A DNA stretch of 25,602 nt from Euperipatoides rowelli (lineage: Eukaryota > Onychophora > Udeonychophora > Euonychophora > Peripatopsidae): NCBI GenBank assembly GCA_003024985.2, contig PXIH01S0004896.1. One strand, written 5' to 3'. Numbering within the stretch: position 1 is the stretch's first letter; each line of letters opens with the position of its first letter. The translations under genes were made by a program, and so were the position numbers. This document shows, piece after piece, positions 1 through 10,593 of this stretch. The notes under the pieces were generated by a model that was given only the letters and a program-made list of their open reading frames with translations, searched no databases and had not been told where the DNA came from.

Positions 1-656
1 TGCAATTTTGTGAGTGGGCAGTGGAATAATTGCGGCTTACCCCAACTTTGCAATGAAAATTTTACACACCGATGAAGCAAATTTTTATGTTACAGAGGAG
101 GTTAACAAACAAAATTTATGTTACTGGTCTCCAAATAACCCCGAGTAGACAGATCCGTCTAAAATTGTTGGTGCTGGGAAGATTATGATATGGGCAGGGA
201 TCGTGGGACACGCATCATTGGCCCATTTGTTGCCCCTGACACATTAACTGCAGAGAGTTACTTGGACATGTTAGAACAACTCATTCTTCCCTCAGTGTTG
301 GTCCTGATGGCAACTTTCACTTATTTTGCCAACAAGATGGGGCGCCACCTCATTATGGGCTGCAGGTTCACCAGTATCTGGATGAACGATTTCCTGGTCG
401 ATAGATTGGTCGATGTGGGCCAGTGAATGGCCTACAGGTCACCTGATTTATCGCCATTGGACTTTGACCTGTGAGGTCACCTAAAGGCAATGGTATATGG
501 CAAAAAGATTAGGGATCTGGATCATTTGGAGCAAAGGACAAGGATGCATGTGCACAAGTTACTACTGAGACATTGTTCCTTGTTCATACAGCTTGGGAGA
601 CACGTCTTTACACATGCGTAGCGCAACACGGCCAGCACATTGTAATAGATAAATGT
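1..656 (+). pseudogene. Decayed DDE/D transposase (Tc1/mariner type), C-terminal part
   Basis: This would have encoded the cut-and-paste transposase, a nuclear enzyme that binds the element ends and inserts at TA. Read in three frames, the familiar blocks appear in order: HTDEANFYV with the first catalytic Asp near 71; MIWAGIVG and RIIGPF near 182-230; FQQDGAPPHY-like QQDGAPPHY with the second Asp at 336; and SPDLSPLDF with the third acidic residue (Asp) at 460, followed by GHLKAMVYGKK. The distance from 336 to 460 implies about 40 residues between the last two acids, so this is a DDxD enzyme near the DD39D/DD41D groups. Several frameshifts are needed to follow the motifs, with in-frame stops after NNPE, in FPGR*IG and in DFDL*GH. 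The N-terminal DNA-binding part is outside the window. Confidence 0.85.
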
Positions 657-927
657 AAGTTACATGTGATTATAACTTCATAATTTTTAAAGTTATGTTA
701 AATCTGATTATACCATTGAGTTTCTCTTCAAATTCTAGCCCTGTTTGATATTATCACATGACCCCCTTCCCATTTGAAATTTTTGAGTTAGATACAAAAT
801 GGTGGACAACAAGATGGCGGGCGTTCACCTGACATGCACCACAAAGGTTCCCCTTCGGCCTAATATGCCCCTATAAAAGGCTATAATTACCAATTCCGGC
901 TATCTACACTCGTTTTTATTTTATAAG

Positions 928-954
928 GGGTGGTGACTTTTAAATCACCCTGTA
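928..954 (+). repeat. Right terminal inverted repeat of the mariner-like element
   Basis: The sequence runs from GGGGTGGTGAC to ATCACCCTGTA and contains its own small inverted repeat (GGTGA and TCACC around an A/T core). It is the last sequence before a different, older coding remnant begins on the other strand, which is why I place the element boundary here. Confidence 0.65.
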
Positions 955-1585
955 CTCTACATGCAAGCTTTCTTCTATTTTCTCATCTATCGGTCTGCCT
1001 TTTGCATCCTTAACTTTTTGCTTAAAATTGTGAATTTCAAGCCACAAGAGTAGTGATCTTTCCTCGCCTGCAACTAAATCAATGACATTAGCTAGCCGAG
1101 TGCAAACATTGTTACCGGTACGGTACCCCATTTGTCAGTTCTCTTATGTGCAGCTTTGAGAAAACTATCTTTTAGCTCTAAGGTCTCAGCGATGACAACC
1201 CTTTCATGATATTTCATTGTTTCCTCTTTTCTTTTTGTATAAAATCACTGTTCGCTGTCCCACCACAAATAAAATATTTTTTCTTAAATTCAAATGTTTG
1301 TTACTCTCCTCTCAATCTATCGCTCAGCACATTGGTTGAGGAAGTGAAAGCTCCATTTTAACAGCTTTCTTGAGGGCCTTGATACTGTTTTTTCGAGTGT
1401 AATTATTCCTGTAGATTGAGTGCACAATCACTTCATTGTTGCTGGTTAATTTTCTTAAAAAATTAACTACTATCTTTGCTAGCACTTATTAGGCTAGTCA
1501 ACTTCTTTTCTTTTACATAAACAAAATCATTATCCGCACAACGATCACCACACAGAGTATAATATTTTTCTTATACATCCATTAT
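955..1585 (-). pseudogene. Decayed copy of a repetitive cysteine-containing protein family
   Basis: Reading the minus strand from 1585 down, protein-like blocks appear in order in changing frames: EKYYTLCGDRC; KKLTSLISASKD; EVIVHSIYRNNYTRKNSIKA; FKKKYFICGG; LKDSFLKAAHKRTDKWGT; and TRLANVIDLVAGEERS with QKVKDAKGRPIDEKIEES. Two CxxC-like or CGG-type segments and the pattern VHS-x-CR-x-x-YTRK, then a Trp-Gly block, then a (D/N)VIDLVAAEA-like block, match from memory a multi-copy family of uncharacterised arthropod, mollusc and cnidarian proteins. I do not know its function. Several frameshifts and stops show that it is dead. The mariner-like element ends exactly where this remnant begins, so the transposon probably inserted into it. 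It could derive from an unrecognised transposon's accessory protein or from a host gene family. Confidence 0.5.
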
Positions 1586-3842
1586 GAGGCATTTAAGTCG
1601 AAACAAAATATACAATTTATACAGCATAAAATCAAATTATTAAATTATTTTTAAGATTGTTTTTATATAAATAACTGAAAATACAATCCTGCAATTTCAT
1701 TGCATAAAAAAAACCTTAAATTTGTGCAGTACATGTTAGTTTTTTTTCATACTGGTCTAAAGTCTGGAATATAAGCATAATTGACTGCAAAACTATTCAC
1801 AGTAAATGTTCTTCTTTTTGCCAAATGGTCTATAATTTGGGGTGCAGAATTATCTGCATATCAAGAAAGGGAACAGGTCTGCGAGAACTTATACTAATTA
1901 ATATAAGACTACTAATTAAATATATATTGTGTTGTAAGTTGAATTAATATAATATAGTAAAGCAAATAGATTTAAAAACAATTAAAAATAAGTATAAAAT
2001 ATAAAAATAAAAAAGGCATGACTCTAAAGATAAATTTTCACATGCTTTTTTGCTTTAAGAATTTGGTCAAATGTTTACCTCTAATTTTAAGGGTGAAGAG
2101 ATGGCCTGAGGGTCATTATGTAATGTGGAATGATCTTTTTTTGTAGGAAATTTAATTTACTACAACTTTCTAATTCAACTTTTTTCTGTCAGAGTCACCG
2201 TTTATGAGATATTTCCAAAAAATTTGATTTTGAAGGTCATTTCAAGGTCATTGGGGAGGAAGCTCACAATATCTTTGAGGACTTTTAGTATGCTAATCTA
2301 CATCACTGACTTATTATAAGTCATTGATCTACATACCCAAATGAGGTAATTTACCAGTAGACCTACGATACCGCCTATAATTTTTTTCCGCTAATTGTCA
2401 TTTTTGGATCTAAACTTCCATTTTTTAAACAGTTTTTCCCAACTTGTACAATGTCCAAGTTTACTATGCTGTTTTAGATATACAGTAGTGGGCTTTAATG
2501 TTTCATGTGTCAAAAAATTTCTAGACCCAAACCTGCCAATATCAAATCAAGTCATGTGAATTCATTGCTTGCCAAAATATTTCATACATGCTAAGTGCCA
2601 ATTTGAAGAATAGTGAAATGAAAATGAAACATTAATAATAACCTAAATACCCGGATAATCTGCCAACTAGAAACTTGATTTTTTAAGCTGTTCAGGAATT
2701 TTCCAACTTTAGGAGGGGAGACACTTCTCCCTTACCCCACTCCCCCCTTTAAAAAAGGCCCCAAGTTTGTAATATGTTCTAACATATTTCATACAAATGG
2801 CACAAAAAAAAAAAGGAATAAACTAAAAATGTGTTTTTAATATCTGACAGTGACTGTAAAGAAAATTATAAAAAATATCTGCTGCCATATACTGTATAGA
2901 ACAGTGACTTGTATTTACTATTTACATCCTAAATTGCCTAATTTCAATTTTGAAAGAAATTTCTTTCATTTTACATCTTTCTAATCAAGTTAATTATTTA
3001 TTTAAAATTTACCTTGATAAAAAAAAACACCTGTGTGAAAATTTAAAACTGAAATTATTTAAAATGTTTTTTTCTTTAGGCATACCATACTGTATTTAAC
3101 TTTTATGGTAGCCTATAATTATAATATTACGGTACTAAAATTCTAGAAATAGTTTTTTTTTTCATTAGTTAAACAAAATAGATACGATATGTATTAAATT
3201 GTGAATGTATTTTTTTTTTCATATAGTAAAAATATAAAAGTACAGTATGTTATTGTATTAAATCTGTGCATTTTATTTTCATTAGTAAAAACAGTAAACA
3301 GTGTGTATTAAATTCTATAGCCTACATTTTTTTCCCCATTTAATTTAAAATAATTTTGAAAAGAATTTTGAACCGGTTCATTGTGGAACAAACTGGTTTG
3401 AACCGAACCATTATTTTATAAAAAGTGCGAACCGGAACCAAACCGAAATAGGCTAGAAAGAACTTCACTGACCCAAACCATTATAAATTTTTGTTCGACT
3501 CCGTGGTTTTAATCTATGGCTGTTGGAGTTAGGTTCAATGTAGGAAAAAAGTTAAGAATCTAAAAAAAAATAAAAATAATAATTTATCTTTTATTGTCTA
3601 ATTTTCCATTTAGTATTAACCTTGGGTAGTTGGAGTTAGAGTTTAGCCTAAGGTTCGGATATTATTTAATATAGGCAACAAGGGTTTTTCTTATTTTTCT
3701 AATTTTAAGACTAAATAATTTCTTAGCATTCATGTTTATAATATTCCATTTTTAACTCAACGTATATTACTGATGGTCAATTTATACCTTTCTAATTTCT
3801 GACGGTAGTAAGTTGAAATTGTCTATATCGGCGCTCAGCAAA
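1586..3842. other. AT-rich non-coding stretch, no gene seen
   Basis: Mostly A/T-run DNA. Points of note: a 37-codon open minus-strand stretch at 1748-1860; two AGGTCA hexamers as a direct repeat with a 5-bp spacer at 2234-2250; a C-rich patch near 2725-2750; and a patch at 3370-3460 with repeated GAACCG/GAACCA/ACCGAA words. Near 3520 and 3620 there are phrases of the type GTTGGAGTTAG that also occur inside the small element at 7625-7852, so more decayed copies may be present. No coding frame with recognisable content was found. Confidence 0.6.
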
Positions 3843-4018
3843 ATATTATTTCACCTCTAGATTATCCTAGGGTTCAGGGTTACGGTAAGGTTAGGACTGT
3901 AAAGAAAATATACTAAAATCGGCGAGAAAAAAATACTAATTCCGCATGCTACTATGTTTTCTTTGTCTCATGACTCCTAACGTTAATTATGTTGGTCGGC
4001 AGATAACGGAATCTTACC
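3843..4018 (+). mobile_element. Partial copy of a small inverted-repeat element (copy 1)
   Basis: Starting at ATTATTTCACCTCTAGATTATC, continuing with a TAAGGTTAGGACTGTA block and ending near 4018 in GGTCGGCAGATAACGGAAT, this stretch matches the reverse complement of the element at 7625-7852 in the same order. The opposite terminal repeat, expected upstream of 3843, is not recognisable, so the left limit is uncertain. No coding capacity. Confidence 0.6.
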
Positions 4019-5584
4019 AAGATTTATTTGTATAAATTTTAATTTAGGGCATTTCCGTGAAAAATGAAATCAAAATGTTGATTTATAAATTTTAATCAAA
4101 CTAAACATGCTACTGTATAGGCCTATGTCAAATGAAAGCTAAGAATATATATTTTTCTTCATTTAAGTAAGTTTTATTTACAGCATCAACCATTAAAATG
4201 TTTTGTAGCCAAGTAACTTATACATCTCAGCAAATTAAAAAAAAACAAGGATAAAAATACAAAGTATTTGCATTATAATATCCTGAGTTAAATTTATTAA
4301 AATGTATGAAACAAAATTTTTATTTTTTAAAATGAAGATTATTGAACAACTTCTGATAATGTTTGTCCAATTTTCAATTTTTTTTTATACAGCTCAAAGG
4401 GCATTTGTAAAACTATGGAATTATTGTTAAGTCCGTAATATATTTTAATGAAAAGTTTGCCTGTGTGCTGTAATTGATGATAGATGTTTTCTTCCATTTT
4501 GCTGCTCTTTTAATTTATGCTATAAAACAATTTGAAAATAGAAAAAAAAAGGATTAACTCCAACCATAATTTCATAAAGCTGTTACAGACATAACACTTA
4601 ACTCTATTCTTTGTTTGAATAAGGGCTAGAGAGAAGTTTAATAGCCTACATAATAAGAATGATTCTTATACAGTAATGTTATATTTATGTTGCTGTACCT
4701 TTTGTTAAATTTTTGAAGCAATATGTTTCTATTGTTTTAAACAAGCTAAGGAAATACCAAATGGTAATACAGCACATTCTTTAGCTGAAAGAGGTATGTA
4801 CAGTCAATCGGGATAACTTTGATCCAGTCAAGAGACTTTGAACCACTTTGATTTTTAAAAAGAACTTTCATATCTCTTTTTTTTTTAAGATCTAACTTAT
4901 GGTTCCCGTTATTTTTCCTCAACATAGCTTTATTTGATGATTGATGCTAACACCATGTAAACAATTACAAGATGAAACTTTCAGCCATTTTTAATCAATA
5001 AGACTTTTTTTCAGAGTCCATCTGAAAGCATTTATTTTTACTCTTATTTCAATTTCTGTTTGCACATTTTATTAGCTGTTAAGTGTCTGAAATTTATAGA
5101 TATCTAGAATGTAAATAAATTAAAATTAACTTAATTTCTTTAATCAGACTGTACTAAAAAATATTAGCATTTTTATGCTTTTTTTTTTTTTGGCTAACTT
5201 TATACTGACTCAATGTTATCCTGATATGGCACAAAGATTAATTATTATTGCCTTTTGTAGTTCTTCATTACATCAAATTTTATTTTTGCTCTGTTTACGT
5301 TGTTGGAGAACATGTGTATCTGTAAAGTTTCTTAAAAAGGTGAGACCGTGAGAAACAAGCTATTTTGGCCAGAAAATGATATAAATGATATTGAACTTTC
5401 CTCAAATAGTGTAAAAAGGAGCCCAACATTGACAATCAAGAGAGATTAACATATTGTGATATTAAACCAGAGCATTTCAACAACTGAAATAAAAATCATT
5501 GTAGGATAATTGGTGTTTTTATATCTTTTCTAAACATAATTTCCCCTTTTTTTCAATATTCAAATCTTGTATTCTGTGATCTAG
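4019..5584. other. AT-rich non-coding stretch, no gene seen
   Basis: Long A/T runs and short open frames without recognisable protein content. I see no repeat with clear ends here. Confidence 0.6.
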
Positions 5585-5984
5585 AAATGTTACGTCTGTA
5601 AAATCTAAATGTTACGTCCGAAACATTTTGTTTATTATTTTGTTTAATATTTAGCTTAGGTTTTGAAAAATCTTACTTATTTTCTGAATGAGCATTCATT
5701 TCTCAGTATATTGGTATTTTACAAGAATAAAAAAAATTTAAGAGATTCAGGGAAATGTTATTGTTTCCATAAGTCTGTAGTATTTTTTGCGATTTCTGAG
5801 TTTCTGAGTTATGTCCGTAACAGTGACATTTTATTTTATAACTTGAAACTAAATAGAGCTATTCATTTCCAAGTTTTAATGTGAGGTTCCTATGCCAGTT
5901 CATATTTTATAAATAAAAATTAATGCCTTAAATATGAATATGTATGGAGATACACAGCTTTGAAATTTCCAAATGTTACGTCCA
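5585..5984. repeat. Three dispersed copies of a 14-bp motif
   Basis: AAATGTTACGTCTG (5585-5598), AAATGTTACGTCCG (5607-5620) and AAATGTTACGTCCA (5971-5984) share AAATGTTACGTC. A related word, ATGTCCGTAACAGTGACAT, lies near 5811-5829 and is itself an imperfect inverted repeat. The shared 12-mer with two CpG-containing variants in AT-rich DNA suggests remains of one small element rather than chance. Confidence 0.5.
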
Positions 5985-6000
5985 AAACTAATGAATAGCC
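5857..6000. repeat. Candidate miniature inverted-repeat element
   Basis: GCTATTCATT at 5858-5867 is the exact inverse of AATGAATAGC at 5990-5999, and the next inner bases (CCAAGTTTTAATGT versus AGTTTTGGACGTAACAT on the other strand) are partly similar. This would make a roughly 145-bp non-coding element. No target duplication could be fixed. Confidence 0.35.
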
Positions 6001-7517
6001 CTTTACTGTAAGATTTCATAAAAATAAATATATTATTATTCAGTGTAAATTAGAAAGGTATCTTCTGCTTATCAATAATTTACGCGTGGACTCGGCAACC
6101 ATTTTGAAAAGCATCCCAAGGCATCCACAAAAATTTAAATTGGTAATTAAAATTATTATCTTTATGATTAATTGAAGGCTCAGCACTTTAACACATTTTT
6201 AAATCTTCAAGCAGATGCCTTTATGAATAATGCTGAAATGCAGCATAATAAATTGTTAATATAAATTTTGTCTCTTCAAAAAAATATGTATAAACCATAA
6301 AATGTTTGTCTTATTGACTTAATGTTTATCATTGACTCATGAGTTCACTCTTTGTGTTAATTAATTAAAGAATAAGTTTTTTTTTACATCTAGTAAACCT
6401 ACAGTAATTGATTTTTATCATTATACACAAAATTCTCTGTAAATTTTGTTTGTTATCCTTATAATTGCATTATTTTTTTTCTAAAACTTGAACTTTGTTG
6501 GAATTTATGACTTTCACTTGTGTAAGTAAACATAATGCTGTAGTTGACCAACTTGACCATGAGCAAACATTGTCTGAGGAAGTAATCTATTATGGTCAAA
6601 TGGTTTACAGCTTTGAATGAAGAAAATTATTTATTTGAAAACTTCCTTATAATTAAACAGAGATATACTTTCAAATTTTTTTTTTATTAAACAGTAGATT
6701 AAAAAAAAGACAATTTTTTAAATAATTATTATCATTCCTTGTAAAGAGCATTATTTTATTTAAAGTTTTATTCTTAAAAGAATATCACTTATTAAATCAA
6801 AGTTAATGGTGTTCGTATAGGATTATCATAATGAAAAAGAGAAAAACCAGATATCCAACCTTCCCTGGTTGCTATATTGTAGGCTATGTATCGTTATATT
6901 TTAAAACATTATGTAACAAGGCTTGGTCCTTATACCAGTACAGTATATAAATAAAAATTATTTGTTTATTTGTTTAATCTTCGTGAATAAGTTGATTTTA
7001 AAAAAGTTATTTTACACTTGGCACACATTTTCTAAAATAAATCAAAATTACAGCACTAGAATTTTATTTATTTTTGTTAAATTTACTCTTAAATGACTTA
7101 ATGACAAAAATAATGACTCATAATGAAAAAATAGTCTTTATTTACCAACGACTCGATGGGGAAATGACTCAAATTGAAGTTCAGGTGTATTTTAATAAAC
7201 TTTTATTATTTTTTATATGTTAATTGGCAATTTGATAACAATTATTACTATTTATTTTGATAAGTGTTATTTTTTTTAAAAAGAAAATTGGTAATTTGTT
7301 ACAAGTTCTTAGGTACTATTTATTATTTGAGAAACTTTAAAAAAAAAAAAAATTAAACTGGGGGTCCCTGATTGCTGTGGCCCAGATTCCTAGTACCCAT
7401 TGCATTCTCCTTTCCACTGGTCCTGGTAATAATTTTTAGACTGTATTCATTGAAGTTGAAATTTTCAGCACAAAAATTAGTTATTAAAGTTCATCTTTAA
7501 AATAACTAGCCTATCAA
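6001..7517. other. AT-rich non-coding stretch, no gene seen
   Basis: A/T runs; one slightly GC-richer patch at 7360-7430 with no recognisable coding or RNA structure. Confidence 0.6.
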
Positions 7518-7624
7518 CTAGGGGTGTAGTCAGAAAATTGTTTTGGTGGTGGGGGTGTTTCTGGGTTGTATATTTAATATTTTTGATAAGGTTTTTTTTT
7601 TTTTATGGACGTTTTGTGGACAGG

Positions 7625-7852
7625 ATCCATTATCTGTCCACCAATATTTTTATTTGCAGTCCTAACCTTACCCTACAGTCCTAACCTTACCCTAACTCCA
7701 ACTACAGACATATTAAACCCACTTTTTCCCAACCCTATGATAATCTAGAGGTGAAATAATAATTTTTTTGATCGATTTTGATAATGATAATGTTAATTTG
7801 TTAACCAATCAACGTTTATTTTTTCACATATATTGGTGGACAGATAACGGAT
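7625..7852 (-). mobile_element. Small inverted-repeat element (MITE-like), copy 2
   Basis: A 23-bp terminal inverted repeat with one mismatch bounds this 228-bp unit: 7625-7647 contains TTATCTGTCCACCAATAT and 7830-7852 contains ATATTGGTGGACAGATAA. The interior on the minus strand reads ATTATTTCACCTCTAGATTATC and then a TAAGGTTAGGACTG block, as in the plus-strand copy at 3843-4018. It has no coding capacity, so it would have been moved by a transposase from elsewhere. Superfamily not determined. Confidence 0.7.
7657..7694. repeat. Two tandem 19-bp units inside the MITE
   Basis: The unit CAGTCCTAACCTTACCCTA occurs at 7657-7675 and again at 7676-7694. The copy at 3843-4018 has one such unit (as its reverse complement), so the duplication arose in copy 2. 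Confidence 0.75.
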
Positions 7853-8307
7853 TCTATCCCATTTTGTTTCCCTTTTGACAGATTTGATAACCCTTTTTTT
7901 TAAATGTTTTGAATTTTTTAAGTTTAAGATTTGGGTGTTGGGATGCACAGACCCACTGGACCCTCCCCCTAAATATACCCTTGCTATCTACATTGATGGA
8001 CTGATAAATTAATATGAATGGAAGATGTAAATTAAAAGTAATACTGGAATAATACAATGATTTTGTATTTTTGAAAGAAAAAAAAAGTTTAAAAACAAAA
8101 CGAAATGAATGTGAATTTATTGAATTTTGACTAATAATTTTGCATAGGCTAATTATTTTGTATTTATTAAAATAAAATACGGATAAATCTTTCAAATCTA
8201 TAAAAAATTTAAAACCTATATCTTTTAAACTTTATAATAATGTGGTAAACAGTTCAATAAAACAATTGTCTGTGGAGATTTACACAGACTTTTGAAACAA
8301 CATTGCC

Positions 8308-8524
8308 TCTATATTATAAAATGGAAATTTGTGGATATGTGTTTGTGTGTCTGTTCAATATGTTTGCATACTTATTAACATAACACAAACTTGAAATTTG
8401 GCATGTGGGTAGGTTCCATAGTGTAGACATTATAAAAACTATAAAATTATACTTTTTTTTTTTTTTGGGGGGGGGGGGGATCTGGTGAGAGAGTTTCCTT
8501 GTGATGAACGGGTACACTGCTAGT
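8308..8524 (+). mobile_element. Non-autonomous Helitron-like element
   Basis: It starts with TCTATATTATAAAATGGAAA, has an internal phrase CTTGAAATTTGGCATGTGGG, and ends with GAACGGGTACACTGCTAGT. TC at the 5' end and CTAGT at the 3' end, with the CGGGTA-N-TGCTAGT tail, are features I know from short Helitron or Helentron-derived repeats in invertebrates; these insert without target duplication and need no terminal inverted repeats. At 217 bp it cannot encode the Rep/helicase. A T-run followed by a G-run at about 8452-8479 is likely unstable and may be misread. Confidence 0.65.
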
Positions 8525-10593
8525 TGAATATAATATGAAATGATTCTATTGTGATATGTTGCAAGGTCAGACTTATTTATTTATATTTTGTTGCATACAA
8601 TGTTATGTAAAATTCATGTGCTTTTATTTTGATTTTGTTAGTCTTGTTATATTTTGATGCTTGTAAAACAATTTTGTATTGTAGATAATCTTTCTTTTCA
8701 TTGTTGATTTTGAACAGCAAGGTTATAAAATTACATTAAGCTATAAACATAAAAAAGTAAACTATTGAATTTTATATAGCCTATAAAAATTGATTTCATC
8801 ATTTGTTCATTGTATTAAAATATTTTCTTATTTCAATTTATTATTTCCCTATACATTGTCTAGACTACTCTACTTGTAAAGCTCTTCTATTTCCATTTTT
8901 TTTTATTTAAATGAAAGCACAGTGCTTTGCACCTACAGTATTTACAGATCAATGTATTATACAGCATTTTAATCTTTAGAATGTCCTTATGTCATCCGTG
9001 TCAGGCCTTAAAATATATCCTTATATTGAAATTTTTAGTTATAACCTTTTCAAAGAAAAAATCTTGAATTTTGAGTTTACTCAGATTCAAACTCAGATTT
9101 TATATCTTAGCTCGACTTCCAGGATTTTGAAGCCGTATGTTGATCCAACATGACTGTCGCCACAAGGACATCCCTTTCCTGTTGCTGAAATAACTTTTTT
9201 TTTGTCATATTTATTACCCAAGCCTTTTATAAATTAAATGAATAAACATATATTTTAATGTTTGTTGCTATAAATTCAATTTTTTTTAAATACCGTATAA
9301 CCTACTACATACTGTATAGGCTAGATTTTACATTAGATCCTGATAATAATCTACATACATAAATTCTTCAACATAAAGCAACATTGTGTACCAGGATCTT
9401 AATTCTAAGTATATTCAAGTCATTTATGGAGTGGTCTGCCATTCTAAGGATCAACTTTTAAATAATTTTTAACTTGTTTGTCATAAGTTGATTTTTTTAT
9501 TATCTTTTTTAGAGCCATTGTCCTGCTTAGCTCCTTGTGTCTAACGTGTGGCTATTAAGAGTATTTTAAAAGATTTATAGGAGCCTGGGGCTTACAAATA
9601 TATAAAGCCCCACCTTCATCAATTATTTAATTTTGAATGATTCATCAATATTAATTTGGATTAAACTCTGTATATTTTAGAAATATAATATTTTTATGTT
9701 CAAAACATTTTTTTAATACATAGGAACAAAAAAAAAAAGGAAGCTTTTAAAAAAGGTGCCAAAAATGCATTCAGAAAAAATATAAATCTCAGTACGTGTA
9801 GCCTACTCTCTCCTCTGCATCTACATGACCTGAATAATGATCATTATCTAATATACTCACATAAGTCGTTTCAATTTGAATAAGTAAAAAAAGTTGTTTA
9901 ATATTATGAATTTAAAATTATGTCAGTGGTTGAACAAGACTGACTAGTTGGTAAACTCTGGAATTCAATATCCTGCCTATCAAGTAGTTAAATAAAATAT
10001 ATACAGTAGGCCTACTGTTATCAATATTGCTAAATTTAATTCAAATTAAAACATAATTAAAACAAAATTCCTGGACAATAAAATTCTTCAAAACTTTTTT
10101 TTTACTTCTAATTTTTTATTTTAAAAAAAAATAATAGTCATCTTAATTTTTTTTTGTGCTATTTTTTTTTTGCCCATGTCCTATACAACTTGATGTACTA
10201 AGTCTATTGATGTGGAAGATTGTATGCTGGCTTACAGGCAAATGGTTGTTCAAACTACCGAATTATGAATTTTTCATTAGATTACTATTTAGTACAAAAT
10301 TCCTTTTTATTTTCTTAATGTATTTTAAAGCTTTAAATTGTTGATATAAATTCTATATTATTATTGGCTCCTCCTAAGGGAGAGTCTATTTAAATTGTCA
10401 GTAACCCCAACTACTGCGTCAGCTATTATATGGCAATTTTTTAACTTTAATTCCCTGTTTTTCATATTAACTGGACACAACAATAGAAAAAGTAGCCAAG
10501 CTTCTTTCTTTCGAACATCATACTGTTCAGTATATATGAGAGTCAAAGGTGAAAACACACTCTAAATTTCTTTCAATAATTTTGTGATGAATT
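8525..10593. other. AT-rich non-coding stretch, no gene seen
   Basis: A/T runs with scattered TAGCCTAC and TACTGTA-type words. A GC-richer patch at 9105-9180 shows no recognisable coding content. Short open frames at 10156-10344 (plus) and 10361-10558 (minus) have no family resemblance and look like chance. Confidence 0.6.

Larger units (their letters stand above)
1..954 (+). mobile_element. Tc1/mariner-superfamily DNA transposon, left part outside window
   Basis: The stretch carries a decayed DDE/D transposase and ends at a terminal repeat whose last bases read TAAATCACCCTGTA. On the other strand this gives TACAGGGTGATTTAAAAG, the kind of end seen in many invertebrate elements of this superfamily; the outermost TA would be the target dinucleotide. 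The left end lies outside the window, so the full length and the second terminal repeat cannot be seen. About 300 bp of non-coding sequence separates the transposase remains from the right end. The copy is dead. Superfamily assignment is firm; the exact family is not. Confidence 0.8.
7518..7990. mobile_element. Possible outer element containing the nested 7625-7852 insertion
   Basis: The left side reads AGGGGTGTAGTCAGAAAA followed by a G-rich run, and the right side reads CTGGACCCTCCCCCT followed by AAATATACCCTTGCT. On opposite strands these resemble the GGGG-GTAG-CCAG plus G-run ends of common invertebrate small transposons. The match of the two ends is only partial, so this is tentative. 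If real, it was split by the element at 7625-7852. Confidence 0.3.

Noticed and set aside
3480-3530. GTTCGACTCC resembling a tRNA T-loop
   Set aside because: No matching D-arm, anticodon arm or acceptor stem around it.
7657-7700. CCTAACCTTACCCTAA phrases resembling telomeric TTAGGG/TTAGG repeats
   Set aside because: Only two 19-bp units lie inside a MITE whose other copy has one unit; not a telomeric tract.
8452-8480. T-run followed by G-run as a possible G-quadruplex control site
   Set aside because: A single homopolymer G tract inside a repeat; probably sequencing-unstable rather than functional.
7854-8517. Two minus-strand open frames (113 and 67 codons)
   Set aside because: They run through low-complexity DNA and the Helitron-like element; residues are dominated by Lys/Phe/Ser runs and no motif is seen.
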